From contig CAKOXT010000002.1 of the NCBI GenBank assembly GCA_934130285.1, positions 62,001 to 126,000 on the forward strand: 64,000 bases of DNA. Reading direction: 5' to 3'. The notes under the pieces were generated by a model. The model was not told where the DNA came from. It saw nothing but the letters and a program-made list of their open reading frames with translations, and searched no databases. Numbering within the stretch: the first letter of the stretch is position 1; each line of letters starts with the position of its first letter. Below are positions 8,103-16,787 of this stretch, piece after piece. The position numbers and the translations under genes were made by a program. The stretch is from an uncultured Clostridia bacterium (GTDB lineage: Bacteria > Bacillota > Clostridia > TANB77 > CAG-508).

Positions 8103-9215
8103 ATGATAATGGAAAATGATGATAACAATAACAACTACATGATGGATGGAACAGCCACTATCAAAGTAATTGGTGTTGGAGGAGCTGGAAATAATGCTGT
8201 TAACAGAATGATTGAAGCAGGAATTAAGAATGTTGAGTTCATAGCTGTTAATACTGATAGACAAGCACTTCAATTATCAAAAGCATCAACAAAGATTCAA
8301 ATAGGTGAAAAATTAACTAGAGGACTTGGTGCAGGTGCTAACCCTGATATAGGTGCACAAGCTGCTGAAGAAAGTCGCACAGAAGTAGCAGAAGCTTTAC
8401 GCGGAGCTGATATGGTTTTCGTTACTGCTGGTATGGGTGGTGGAACTGGAACTGGTGCTGCTCCTATAGTTGCTGGAACTGCTAAAGAAATGGGAATATT
8501 AACAATTGGTGTTGTTACAAAACCATTTACTTTTGAAGGTAAGAAAAGACTTGCTCAAGCTGAAAGAGGAATTGAAAGTTTAAAAGGTAAAGTTGATACA
8601 TTAGTTGTAATTCCAAATGATAAGTTATTACAAGTAATTGATAGAAAAACATCAATTATAGAAGCTTTTAGAATGGCTGATGATGTATTAAGACAAGGTG
8701 TTCAAGGTATATCAGACTTGATCGCTGTTCCTGGTTTAATTAACTTAGACTTTGCTGATGTTAAAACTATAATGTTAGATAGAGGAATGGCTCATATGGG
8801 TATAGGTAGAGCTTCTGGAGAAAACAGAGCTGAAGATGCTGCAAAACAAGCTATTCAATCTCCATTACTTGAAACATCTATTGAAGGTGCAAGAGGAGTT
8901 ATTATTAACATTACTGGTGGTAGCGATGTAGGATTACATGAAGCTAATACAGCTGCTGAATTAGTTCAACGCAGTGCTGACCCAGAAGCAAATATTATCT
9001 TTGGATCTGTTACTGATGATTCTATGGGTGATGAGATTCAAATTACTGTTATTGCTACTGGATTTGAAAATGAAGATGAGAAAGTTCAAAAAGCTACTGA
9101 TATAGTTAATAAAGCTTGGGAGAGAAAAATGAATCCAATTAGTTCATCTGATTCTAATAATAGCAATGAATTGGATATTCCAACTTTCTTAAGAAAAAAT
9201 AAAAATATGAAATAA
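8103..9215 (+). CDS. ftsZ: Cell division GTPase FtsZ
   Basis: A 370-residue tubulin homologue that forms the cytokinetic ring. GVGGAGNNAVNRMI (residues 24-37), the tubulin signature GGGTGTG (112-118) and the T7 synergy region with NLDFADVKTIM are intact. The C-terminal conserved peptide DIPTFLRK, which binds FtsA and other partners, follows a short Ser/Asn linker. RBS GGAGG precedes the ATG. A strong terminator follows, so spoIIGA-sigE downstream must have its own promoter. Confidence 0.98.
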   Translation: MIMENDDNNNNYMMDGTATIKVIGVGGAGNNAVNRMIEAGIKNVEFIAVNTDRQALQLSKASTKIQIGEKLTRGLGAGANPDIGAQAAEESRTEVAEALRGADMVFVTAGMGGGTGTGAAPIVAGTAKEMGILTIGVVTKPFTFEGKKRLAQAERGIESLKGKVDTLVVIPNDKLLQVIDRKTSIIEAFRMADDVLRQGVQGISDLIAVPGLINLDFADVKTIMLDRGMAHMGIGRASGENRAEDAAKQAIQSPLLETSIEGARGVIINITGGSDVGLHEANTAAELVQRSADPEANIIFGSVTDDSMGDEIQITVIATGFENEDEKVQKATDIVNKAWERKMNPISSSDSNNSNELDIPTFLRKNKNMK

Positions 9216-9260
9216 GTTATCCATTATTGTCAAAGAAAATATATATAGATAAATCGGAAA

Positions 9261-9300
9261 AGAAATAGTCTACTTTTTGTAGACTATTTCTTTTTTTTCT
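9261..9300 (+). terminator. Terminator after ftsZ
   Basis: A 13 bp stem (AGAAATAGTCTAC/GTAGACTATTTCT) with a five-T loop is followed by eight T. Confidence 0.92.
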
Positions 9301-9386
9301 ACAATAGAAAATGACAAGTTTTTTGAAATGTTTTTTATATAATTACAGTAATCTAAAACAAAGAATAAGGTGAATGGGAGTTTGTG

Positions 9387-10235
9387 ATGACAATATATTT
9401 GGATGCTGTTTTTTTAGAAAATTTTGTTATGAATTTTGCAGTGATATTGTCTGAGGCTGTTTTATTAAATTCTGTATTTAATATATGGAAAAAAGTTTTG
9501 GCTGCTTTGATTGGGACGTTTTACTATATTGCAACATTGTTTTGTTCAAGTTTATCTTTTTTTCAGCTTATGATTGGTGGAATAATTGTGGTAATTGCTT
9601 TTGCTCCTAATGGATTGAAAATGTTTTGTAAAATATTTATTTTATATTATTTTATTAATTTTCTTTTTGCTGGTGTTGCATTTGCACTTATGAGTTTTTT
9701 GAATCAAGGACGATTTTCTATTTTTGATGGAGTTGTGATTGGAAATTTTAATTTAATAAAATTATTTTTGTCTGTGTTGATTGGAGTGATTTTATTAATT
9801 TATTTTTTCAGAAAAAAGAAGGAGCATGTATTTAAAGATGTTGTTATTTCAATTAATGGTGTTGAGAAAGTAATTAGACTTTTATTAGATACTGGAAATT
9901 TATTGAGAGAGCCATACACAGCTAAACCTGTGATGATTGTGGAAAAATCTGCATTAAATGGGGCGATTGATAAGGATGTATTGGATGGATTAAATGAAAT
10001 ATTTGATGGTAAAAGGAATATCCCAAGTGGAATGTTTTTGATTCCATATAGGAGTATAGGAAATAGGTGTGGCTTTTTACTTGGAGTTAGGCCTGATTTT
10101 GTAAGACTTAAGAATTGTAGAAAGATTTATGAAAATTTAGTAATTGGAATTTGTGATGAAAATCTAAGTGATACAAAATCTTATTCTGGAATTTTTGGAT
10201 TAGAAACTTTAGATGAAGGAGTCTGTGAGATATGA
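9387..10235 (+). CDS. spoIIGA: Sigma-E processing peptidase SpoIIGA
   Basis: Membrane-embedded aspartic protease that cleaves the pro-sequence of sigma-E in the mother cell, after a signal from SpoIIR. The N-terminal half has about five hydrophobic segments (MTIYLDAVFLENFVMNF at the start), followed by a cytoplasmic half with the protease motif LLLDTGNLLREPYT and a second conserved block, IPYRSIG. I chose ATG 9387, with GGGAG 6 nt upstream; GTG 9384 is an alternative one codon earlier. It overlaps sigE by 4 nt (ATGA), as in other Clostridia. Confidence 0.93.
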   Translation: MTIYLDAVFLENFVMNFAVILSEAVLLNSVFNIWKKVLAALIGTFYYIATLFCSSLSFFQLMIGGIIVVIAFAPNGLKMFCKIFILYYFINFLFAGVAFALMSFLNQGRFSIFDGVVIGNFNLIKLFLSVLIGVILLIYFFRKKKEHVFKDVVISINGVEKVIRLLLDTGNLLREPYTAKPVMIVEKSALNGAIDKDVLDGLNEIFDGKRNIPSGMFLIPYRSIGNRCGFLLGVRPDFVRLKNCRKIYENLVIGICDENLSDTKSYSGIFGLETLDEGVCEI

Positions 10236-10957
10236 GTATAATTGATATTTTAAAGGATTTTTATAGGAAGATTACTAAGAAAGATTTTGATAAATTGCCG
10301 ATTTTTTATATTAATGGGAGTCAGACTTTACCACCACCGCTTTCTGCACAAGAAGAAATGGAAGTATTATCTAGAATAAATGATGAAGATGGTGATGCTA
10401 AGCAAGTTTTGGTTGAAAGAAATTTAAGATTAGTTGTATATATTGCTAAGAAATTTGAGAATACAGGGGTTGATTTAGAAGATTTAATTTCTATTGGTAC
10501 GATTGGATTGATGAAGGCAATAAATACATTTAATACAGATAAAAATATTAAGCTTGCTACATATGCGTCTAGGTGTATAGAAAATGAAATTTTGATGTTT
10601 TTGAGACGAAATAACAGGATTAAAGGAGAAGTTTCTATTGATGAGCCTTTGAATCAGGATAGAGATGGTAATGAACTTTTGTTATCTGATATTTTAGGGA
10701 CAGATGAGGATATTATTTATAAGAATTTAGAAGATGAGGTTGATCATAAACTGCTAAAAGTAGCTATTTCTAAGCTTTCTGATAAGGAGAAATACATAAT
10801 GAATTTAAGATTTGGAATGGGTGGCTGTTCTGAAAAAACTCAAAAAGAGGTGGCCGATATGCTTGGAATTTCGCAGAGTTATATTTCAAGGTTGGAGAAA
10901 AAGATTATGTTGAAGATGAGAAAGGAGATTTCTAGTAAAACGCGGATAGTAGTGTGA
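10232..10957 (+). CDS. sigE: Sporulation sigma factor SigE (pro-form)
   Basis: A 241-residue early mother-cell sigma factor. Region 2 is clear (NLRLVVYIAKKFENTGVDLE, then DLISIGTIGLMKAINTF and KLATYASRCIENEILMFLRR), and region 4 has a helix-turn-helix (TQKEVADMLGISQSYISRLE). The first 25-30 residues before LPIFYINGSQTLPPPLS correspond to the pro-sequence that SpoIIGA removes. In most spore formers sigG follows directly; here no sigma-G gene follows. Confidence 0.95.
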   Translation: MSIIDILKDFYRKITKKDFDKLPIFYINGSQTLPPPLSAQEEMEVLSRINDEDGDAKQVLVERNLRLVVYIAKKFENTGVDLEDLISIGTIGLMKAINTFNTDKNIKLATYASRCIENEILMFLRRNNRIKGEVSIDEPLNQDRDGNELLLSDILGTDEDIIYKNLEDEVDHKLLKVAISKLSDKEKYIMNLRFGMGGCSEKTQKEVADMLGISQSYISRLEKKIMLKMRKEISSKTRIVV

Positions 10958-11044
10958 GATGTAGCATCTTGAGTTTATGATGTGATTTGGTTTGGCAAAA
11001 TTGATAAGTTTGGATTAAGGTGTGTTTTGATTTGAGTGTAATGT

Positions 11045-11087
11045 AAGGTTCTTGCTGATGGAAGTTGGCAAGAACTTTATTTTATTA
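11045..11087 (+). terminator. Terminator after sigE
   Basis: Stem AAGGTTCTTGC/GCAAGAACTTT followed by a T-rich stretch. The T-run is imperfect. Confidence 0.6.
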
Positions 11088-11127
11088 TAGGAAAGTTCAC
11101 CGAACGTTCTATAATATAAATACTTTT
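11083..11127. repeat. Partial copy of repeat family B
   Basis: ATAGGAAAGTTCACCGAACG, then TTCTATAATATAAATAC, closely matches the first hairpin unit at 44212-44255. The later hairpins of the family are missing here, so this is a fragment or a solo unit. Confidence 0.6.
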
Positions 11128-11197
11128 TTGATGTGAAAGAATATTTTGTTATTCATTTCATAAAATTATATAAAAAGTTGGTCATGGTGGAGGTGCG

Positions 11198-11797
11198 ATG
11201 AAAAAAAGAATTTTTGTTATATGTGTACTTTTAATTTTAATTGTTTTGTTTTCTTATTGTTATAAATTTTTTATTCCAGGTAATACTAAAAGTATCGAAA
11301 ATGTAAATGATTTGAATGAGTATCTTTCAAAAATAAATGATTATTCAGTTGAAGCTAAAGTAACGGTTAACAGTAATAAGAATTCTAATAGTTATAATTT
11401 GAAACAATCTCGAATTGAAGGTAAGTGCGTTCAAGAAATTAGTGATATTAACAATTCTATGAAAGTGATTATTGAAAATACCAAAGGGAAAGTGATTGTA
11501 AAAAATACGGAGTTGTCATTGGAGAATGTTTTTAATAATTATGATGATGTTGTGAAAAATTCAATGGGATTGGATGCGTTTATAGAAGATTATGAGAGTG
11601 ATGATAAAAAAGAAATTTTAGAGAAAGATGGTTATTACATAATTAGTGTTAAGTCAAAAAATTCTCAAAATAAATATGCTAAAAGTAAAACTTTGTATTT
11701 TGATAAGTTGAATAATCGTATAGAAAAAATTGTTGTAAAAGACATAAACAATAACGAAATGGTTGTCATAGAATATATTAAACTTGAGATATTTTAA
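11198..11797 (+). CDS. GerS-like germination lipoprotein/secreted protein
   Basis: A 199-residue protein with an N-terminal hydrophobic segment (IFVICVLLILIVLFSYCYKF) that may be a signal peptide; the Cys at its end is in a poor lipobox context. The body has alternating beta stretches and reads like the LolA-fold GerS family, needed for cortex-lytic enzyme activity during Clostridioides germination. In C. difficile gerS lies just before alr2 and, from memory, near mazEF; here it lies just before mazF. The assignment rests on size, topology and this neighbourhood, not on a clear motif. Confidence 0.5.
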   Translation: MKKRIFVICVLLILIVLFSYCYKFFIPGNTKSIENVNDLNEYLSKINDYSVEAKVTVNSNKNSNSYNLKQSRIEGKCVQEISDINNSMKVIIENTKGKVIVKNTELSLENVFNNYDDVVKNSMGLDAFIEDYESDDKKEILEKDGYYIISVKSKNSQNKYAKSKTLYFDKLNNRIEKIVVKDINNNEMVVIEYIKLEIF

Positions 11798-11862
11798 ATT
11801 TGAAAAAATTTGGATATAGTAATTTACAAATTCGATATATAGAATTATTAGGAGTGATTATT

Positions 11863-12216
11863 ATGATAATCAAAAGAGGAGATATGTTTTATGCTGATTT
11901 GAGTCCAGTGATTGGTTCAGAACAGGGAGGGATTCGACCTGTTTTGATAATTCAAAATGATATGGGAAATAAATATAGTCCCACGGTTATTGCAGCAGCT
12001 ATAACTTCTCAAATAGGAAAGAATAGATTGCCAACACATATTGCGATTGATTCAAAGGAGGTAGGGTTGAAGTCTGATTCTGTTGTTTTGGCTGAACAGA
12101 TTCGTACGATTGATAAGAGTAGATTAAAGGAGAAAATAGGTCATATAGATGATGAGAAAATTATGGGGCAGATTAATAGTGCGATAGGGATAAGTTTCGG
12201 TTTAGCTAATGATTAA
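11863..12216 (+). CDS. mazF: MazF/EndoA mRNA interferase
   Basis: A 117-residue sequence-specific endoribonuclease of the MazF/PemK family. IKRGDMFYADLSPVIGSEQG, then GGIRPVLIIQND, the segment PTVIAAAITSQ and the C-terminal GHIDDEKIMGQINSAI are the classic EndoA blocks. I chose ATG 11863 with GGAGTG 6 nt upstream, because 117 residues matches EndoA (about 116). In Bacillus a small antitoxin gene (ndoAI/mazE) precedes it, usually after alr. Neither is present here; the preceding gene is GerS-like. Confidence 0.93.
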   Translation: MIIKRGDMFYADLSPVIGSEQGGIRPVLIIQNDMGNKYSPTVIAAAITSQIGKNRLPTHIAIDSKEVGLKSDSVVLAEQIRTIDKSRLKEKIGHIDDEKIMGQINSAIGISFGLAND

Positions 12217-12231
12217 TTGTGGAGTGTAGGA

Positions 12232-12906
12232 ATGAATATTAATAATAGAGTGATAGCGTTTATTTACAGATTTTCTGCTTTTGTACTTGGTGTTACCGCT
12301 TTGGTTTATGATTTTGGAATTTTTGATGGAGAATTTAGGAAAGTTAATTTTTTGTATTTTACGATTTTGAGTAATCTCCTTTGCATGGTATTGTTTTTTG
12401 TTTTAATTATTAGAACTATAATAGATATTAGAAGAAATGGAATATATGGTTCATCGTCAATTTCGCCACATATTAAGGGTGGTATAATGATTTCAATAAT
12501 ACTTACTATGACGGTTTATCATTTTATTTTGATTCCATATGCTTTGAAGATTGATCCGTACCAGCATTTGAAAATTACGGATATTATTTTTCATTATGTG
12601 ATTCCATTTTTAACGGTATTTGATTGGATTTTATTTGATGAGAAGAGATCTTTTTCCTGGTATGATCCTATTTTATGGACGGTTGTTCCTTATTTATATG
12701 CTGCGTTTGTTTTTCTCCAATCTAGGGTTGATATAGCTGATAGAATTAATAATCATATGAATAGGTATATTTATGTTTTCTTGGATGTTAATTTGCTTGG
12801 AAATATGAGAGTGGCTTTTAATATAATTAGTTTATCTTTTGCGTTTGTGGTATTGGGATATGGGGTTTTCTTATTGGATAAAATTAAAATTAAAAGTAGA
12901 GTTTGA
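12232..12906 (+). CDS. Pr6Pr family membrane protein
   Basis: A 224-residue protein with about six hydrophobic segments. The spacing of tryptophans and the block FTILSNLLCMVLFF, followed by YHFILIPYAL and HYVIPFLTVFDWILFDEKRS, match the bacterial Pr6Pr/FAR-17a-like membrane family, whose biochemical role is not settled. The start is ATG 12232 because GGAGTG lies 5 nt before it. It starts 15 nt after mazF and is probably cotranscribed. Repeat A copy 2 lies downstream, between it and the convergent lemA. Confidence 0.75.
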   Translation: MNINNRVIAFIYRFSAFVLGVTALVYDFGIFDGEFRKVNFLYFTILSNLLCMVLFFVLIIRTIIDIRRNGIYGSSSISPHIKGGIMISIILTMTVYHFILIPYALKIDPYQHLKITDIIFHYVIPFLTVFDWILFDEKRSFSWYDPILWTVVPYLYAAFVFLQSRVDIADRINNHMNRYIYVFLDVNLLGNMRVAFNIISLSFAFVVLGYGVFLLDKIKIKSRV

Positions 12907-12948
12907 TATTAAATTTTAAGAATTAAAATGAAATTTAATTTATAATAT

Positions 12949-13134
12949 AGAATAAAAAATAAATAGTATATTTTTTTACATCTTGCTGTCGCAATCTTGA
13001 TGAGCCCTCGTTCTTATAGAACTTGGGCTCTTTTATTTGAAAAGATTGCTTCAATCGCAGTCACGAAAGCTTCGTTTCGTTCCTTTGGTCGCTGCGCGAT
13101 GATTCAAAAATATACTATTTATTTTTTATTTTCT
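12949..13134. repeat. Structured intergenic repeat, family A, copy 2
   Basis: Shares the core beginning CTTGCTGTCGCAATCTTGAT with copy 1. The outer arms are different (AGAATAAAAAATAAATAG with its complement at the far end) but pair over about 25 bp. The first inner hairpin is GAGCCC/GGGCTC, longer than in copy 1; the second is ACGAAA/TTTCGT. It lies between convergent genes (Pr6Pr and lemA), where it could serve as a two-way terminator. Confidence 0.85.
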
Positions 13135-13176
13135 AGTTTAGTGCTAATAGTTAATTTTACTACTAAATAAGGTTGT

Positions 13177-13707
13177 CTAAAATTTAATATCAACATTATT
13201 TGCTTTGCCTGGTTCTAATTCAAATAACTTTTCTTCTGTAAAATGAAATGCAGATGCAATTAAATTAGTTGGAAAAACTTGAATAGCTGTATTATAAGTT
13301 GTTACATCCATGTTATATAATCTTCTAGCAGCTTGTAATTGATCTTCCATTTTAGTTAAATTTTTTTGTAGGTTTAAGAAGTTTTCACTTGATTTTAATT
13401 CAGGATAATTTTCCACTTCAACTAGTAAATCATTTACTTTTGTATTTAATTGAGATGCAGTAGATAAATCTTTGTTTTGATTATATTCTGATCTAAGTTT
13501 TGTAATTGATTCTATCAAGTTAGATTCATGTTTTGCATATCCTTTTACACATTCAACTAAATTTGGAATTAAATCAAACCTTTGATTAAGATATACATCA
13601 ATTGATGATCTTGATTGTTTTACAGCATTTCTTTTTTTGATTAGTCCATTATAAATAAGTAATAGAACTATTAGTATTAATAATATTATAAAAATTGCTA
13701 CTTCCAT
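13177..13707 (-). CDS. lemA: LemA family protein
   Basis: A 176-residue LemA-family protein: one N-terminal membrane helix (VAIFIILLILIVLLLIYNGL), then a helical bundle with the family motif YLNQRFDLIPNLVECVKGYAKHE and a C-terminal block FPTNLIASAFHFTEEKLFEL. Function is not established. I chose the Met at 13707, with GGAG upstream, over one at 13743. The gene starts 11 nt downstream of the DUF3137 gene, a common pairing. Confidence 0.9.
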   Translation of the reverse strand: MEVAIFIILLILIVLLLIYNGLIKKRNAVKQSRSSIDVYLNQRFDLIPNLVECVKGYAKHESNLIESITKLRSEYNQNKDLSTASQLNTKVNDLLVEVENYPELKSSENFLNLQKNLTKMEDQLQAARRLYNMDVTTYNTAIQVFPTNLIASAFHFTEEKLFELEPGKANNVDIKF

Positions 13708-13717
13708 TTTTTCTCCT

Positions 13718-14608
13718 TTATAAATCTTTTTCAGATAATACATAATATATTTTTCTGTTTAATTCACATATGAAATCAATAAAATTGTAATATCTGTTTA
13801 ATGTATCAAAATCCATTGAATCTTTAAATTGTTTTACTTCAAATAAATCTTGGCAACGTATACGTACATATAGTTTGTAATCTTTTAATGTCATTTCAAA
13901 TTTTACTTTGTTTTTAGTTTTAAATGTAAGCATGTAGTCTAATATGTCTGATGTTAGTATACGCATTGCTAGTATTTTGTCTGATGCATATACATCAAAT
14001 TGTTTTTCAAATTCTTGAGAATCCATTTGCATTAATTCTTTACTTTTTATAAGCTTTCCAAGAATTCCTTTATCTGAACGTATTTTTATTGTTGAATTTA
14101 TATTTTTATCAAATTCAGCTACTGAAAATAGTCCAGAGAATAGTGTTGTTCTTGTTGTGTTTCCATCACTATCGGTGCTAACATCTTCGGTTCTGACATC
14201 TCCAGCTTGAAATTTTATTAGTTTATCGATTTTTCCAAAGATTAAATCATTAGAATAGAAATTATCATATGATTCAAATTCTGCTTGTCTATAGTCAAAT
14301 GATGATATTCGCATTGTTGGTGAAAATTCTAATCCGTCATCATAGTATTTTACTAGATTTTTTATTACTTTGGACTTATAAGCTTTGTTTAATTCACTTG
14401 AAAATGGTAATACACATGAAATAAGCAATCCTAGTATTCCTACGAATACTCCTATTCCTGTATTTATTGTTAGAGAAATTATAATTGCGAGTAGAACAAC
14501 GCAAGCAAGTGCAATTATATGTTTCTTTTTGCTTTCTTGTCTAAGTGCTTCTAATTCTTCGTGATTTTCTTTATATAGTTTTTGATATATTTCTGAAAAA
14601 TTTTTCAC
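13718..14608 (-). CDS. DUF3137 membrane protein
   Basis: A 296-residue protein with a coiled N-terminus, two hydrophobic helices at about residues 30-70 (IIALACVVLLAIIISLTI and VFVGILGLLISCVLPF) and a soluble remainder containing FSPTMRISSFDYRQAEF and TLFSGLFSVAEFDKN. This layout and its place beside lemA match DUF3137 proteins. The biochemical role is unknown. It heads a two-gene minus-strand operon and diverges from feoB across 97 nt. Confidence 0.75.
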   Translation of the reverse strand: MKNFSEIYQKLYKENHEELEALRQESKKKHIIALACVVLLAIIISLTINTGIGVFVGILGLLISCVLPFSSELNKAYKSKVIKNLVKYYDDGLEFSPTMRISSFDYRQAEFESYDNFYSNDLIFGKIDKLIKFQAGDVRTEDVSTDSDGNTTRTTLFSGLFSVAEFDKNINSTIKIRSDKGILGKLIKSKELMQMDSQEFEKQFDVYASDKILAMRILTSDILDYMLTFKTKNKVKFEMTLKDYKLYVRIRCQDLFEVKQFKDSMDFDTLNRYYNFIDFICELNRKIYYVLSEKDL

Positions 14609-14705
14609 TAATATTCCCCCTAATACTATTAATTATCTTATAAAAAAATATTTGTGTCAACAAGATTTAAGCATTGGAATAGAATGGAATAAAGGAGAGG
14701 TGATA

Positions 14706-16598
14706 ATGGGACTTACGAAAAATTCTACTGGTAATAAATTATTGGTTGATGATTTGAGTGCTGAAGGTGATTCAGATAATGTCATTGTTGGATTAATTGG
14801 TAATCCTAATGTTGGAAAGAGTAGTGTTTTTAATAATATAACTGGCTTGCATCAACATACTGGAAATTGGACTGGAAAGACTATTGAAAGTAGTGTTGGA
14901 AGGTATGAATATGATTCTATGAATTTTACTCTTGTGGATTTACCTGGAACATATTCATTAAGTTCATATTCTGAAGAGGAAGAGGTAGCAATCGATTTTA
15001 TAAAGCATTCTAATTTTGATGTTATGACAGTTGTTGTTGATGCGACGAGTTTGGAAAGAAATTTGAATTTAGTGTTGCAGATTTTAGAATTAACGAAAAA
15101 TGTTGTGGTTTGTGTAAATTTAATGGATGAGGCTAAGAAAAACAATATAGATATTGATTTGAAAAAATTAGAAGAGATACTTGGAGTTCCTGTGGTTGGC
15201 ACGATTGCAACTAAGAAAAAATCGCTTGATTTATTAAAAAATAAAATTTATGAAAAGTATTGTAATAAGACTGAAGAAGTTGAGAAGTTTGAGAATTCTG
15301 AAAATATTGTGATTGAAGCTGAGAAAATTGCTAAAAGTGTTGTACATAAAAAAGATGTATTTTCTAAAAGCGAAAAATTTGATAAAATTTTGACGTCAAA
15401 AAAATATGGTGTTCCGATAATGATTGCAATGTTAGGTATGATTTTCTGGATTACTATTGTTGGAGCAAATTATCCGTCAAAATTTTTATCGATGATATTT
15501 GAAAAATTGAAAGAAATATTAGAAAACACCTGTAATGTGCTTAGTTTTCCACTTTTCTTGAAAAATATGTTGATAAATGGTGTGTATCAAACGGTTACCT
15601 GGATTATTAGTGTAATGCTTCCGCCAATGGCTATATTTTTTCCTTTATTTACACTCATGGAAGACTTAGGTGTTTTACCTCGAATCGCATTTAATTTGGA
15701 TAATTTCTTTAGAAAAGCGGGAACTTGTGGAAAGCAGGCTCTTACTATGTGTATGGGGTTTGGATGTAATGCGGCAGGTGTGGTTGGATGTAGAATAATG
15801 AGATCAACTCGTGAACGACTGATTGCTATTGTTACTAATTGTTTTGTTCCGTGTAATGGTAGATTCCCACTTTTGATTACTATTTCTACAATATTTTTCG
15901 CTGGTGCAATTGGTGGACTTACAGGAAGTTTTGTATCAACATTAATTGTATTAGTTGTTGTTACATTAGGTGTTGTTCTTACTTTAGTTATTTCTAAGAT
16001 ATTGTCACAAACATTGCTTAAAGGTGAAAGTCATGGATTTATTTTGGAGTTACCTCCGTATCGAAAACCACAGATTGGCAGTATTTTGGTCAGATCTGTT
16101 TTTGATAGAACTTTATTTGTACTTGGAAGGGCTTTATGTACTGCAATACCTGCTGGAGTAATTATTTGGATTTTGGCAAATGTTCAAATTGATGGAGAGT
16201 CAATGCTTGCATATATTGCATATTTTTTTGATCCTTTTGCAAGGCTTATGGGATTGGATGGATATATTTTGACTGCATTTATCTTTGGAATACCTGCTAA
16301 TGAAATTGTTTTACCAATATTGTTGATGATGTATATGAATAATGGCGTTTTAGTAGATATTTCTGAGTATTGGAAAATAGGTGAGATTTTAATTAATAAT
16401 GGTTGGAATATATTGACTGCAACTAATGTTATGATTTTTACACTTTTGCATTTTCCTTGTATGACTACTTTGCTGACAATAAAAAAGGAAACGAAAAGTA
16501 TGAAGTGGGTTGTTATATCTTTTTTAATTCCAACTGTTTGTGGTGTTGTTATTTGTATGTGTACTAATTTTGCGTATTGGATAATAAGTTGTTTATGA
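14706..16598 (+). CDS. feoB: Ferrous iron transporter FeoB
   Basis: A 630-residue Fe(II) transporter with an N-terminal G domain and a polytopic membrane domain. G1 is GNPNVGKSS (32-40), the G2/switch region is HQHTGNWTGKT, G3 is DLPGTYSL and G4 is NLMDEAK. Gate motifs follow in the membrane half (CGKQALTMCMGFGCNAAGV, CFVPCNGRFPLL and ELPPYRKPQIG). I chose ATG 14706 behind GGAGAGGTG. FeoA is not adjacent: it lies about 4.5 kb away on the other strand (21074-21292). Confidence 0.95.
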   Translation: MGLTKNSTGNKLLVDDLSAEGDSDNVIVGLIGNPNVGKSSVFNNITGLHQHTGNWTGKTIESSVGRYEYDSMNFTLVDLPGTYSLSSYSEEEEVAIDFIKHSNFDVMTVVVDATSLERNLNLVLQILELTKNVVVCVNLMDEAKKNNIDIDLKKLEEILGVPVVGTIATKKKSLDLLKNKIYEKYCNKTEEVEKFENSENIVIEAEKIAKSVVHKKDVFSKSEKFDKILTSKKYGVPIMIAMLGMIFWITIVGANYPSKFLSMIFEKLKEILENTCNVLSFPLFLKNMLINGVYQTVTWIISVMLPPMAIFFPLFTLMEDLGVLPRIAFNLDNFFRKAGTCGKQALTMCMGFGCNAAGVVGCRIMRSTRERLIAIVTNCFVPCNGRFPLLITISTIFFAGAIGGLTGSFVSTLIVLVVVTLGVVLTLVISKILSQTLLKGESHGFILELPPYRKPQIGSILVRSVFDRTLFVLGRALCTAIPAGVIIWILANVQIDGESMLAYIAYFFDPFARLMGLDGYILTAFIFGIPANEIVLPILLMMYMNNGVLVDISEYWKIGEILINNGWNILTATNVMIFTLLHFPCMTTLLTIKKETKSMKWVVISFLIPTVCGVVICMCTNFAYWIISCL

Positions 16599-16607
16599 TA
16601 ATAGAGA

Positions 16608-16632
16608 GAAAGAGCAGTTTTGCTCTTTTTTT
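16608..16632 (+). terminator. Terminator after feoB
   Basis: AAAGAGCA/TGCTCTTT stem followed by a T-run, 10 nt after the stop codon. Confidence 0.8.
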
Positions 16633-16787
16633 ATATTATAAAAATATATTGAAATTTATGTTATTTAGGTTTGTTGAGATATCTATAATATGAAAGTAAC
16701 AATGTTAAAAGTCGACTTTTGGTGATTTAAAGAACTTTTTTGGAATGAGTTACATAATATATACCAATATTGAAAGGTGGTATTATT

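Noticed and set aside
9301..9386. Spo0A box before spoIIGA
   Set aside because: A Spo0A site is expected here, but no stretch matches TGTCGAA with fewer than two or three mismatches, so I do not report one.
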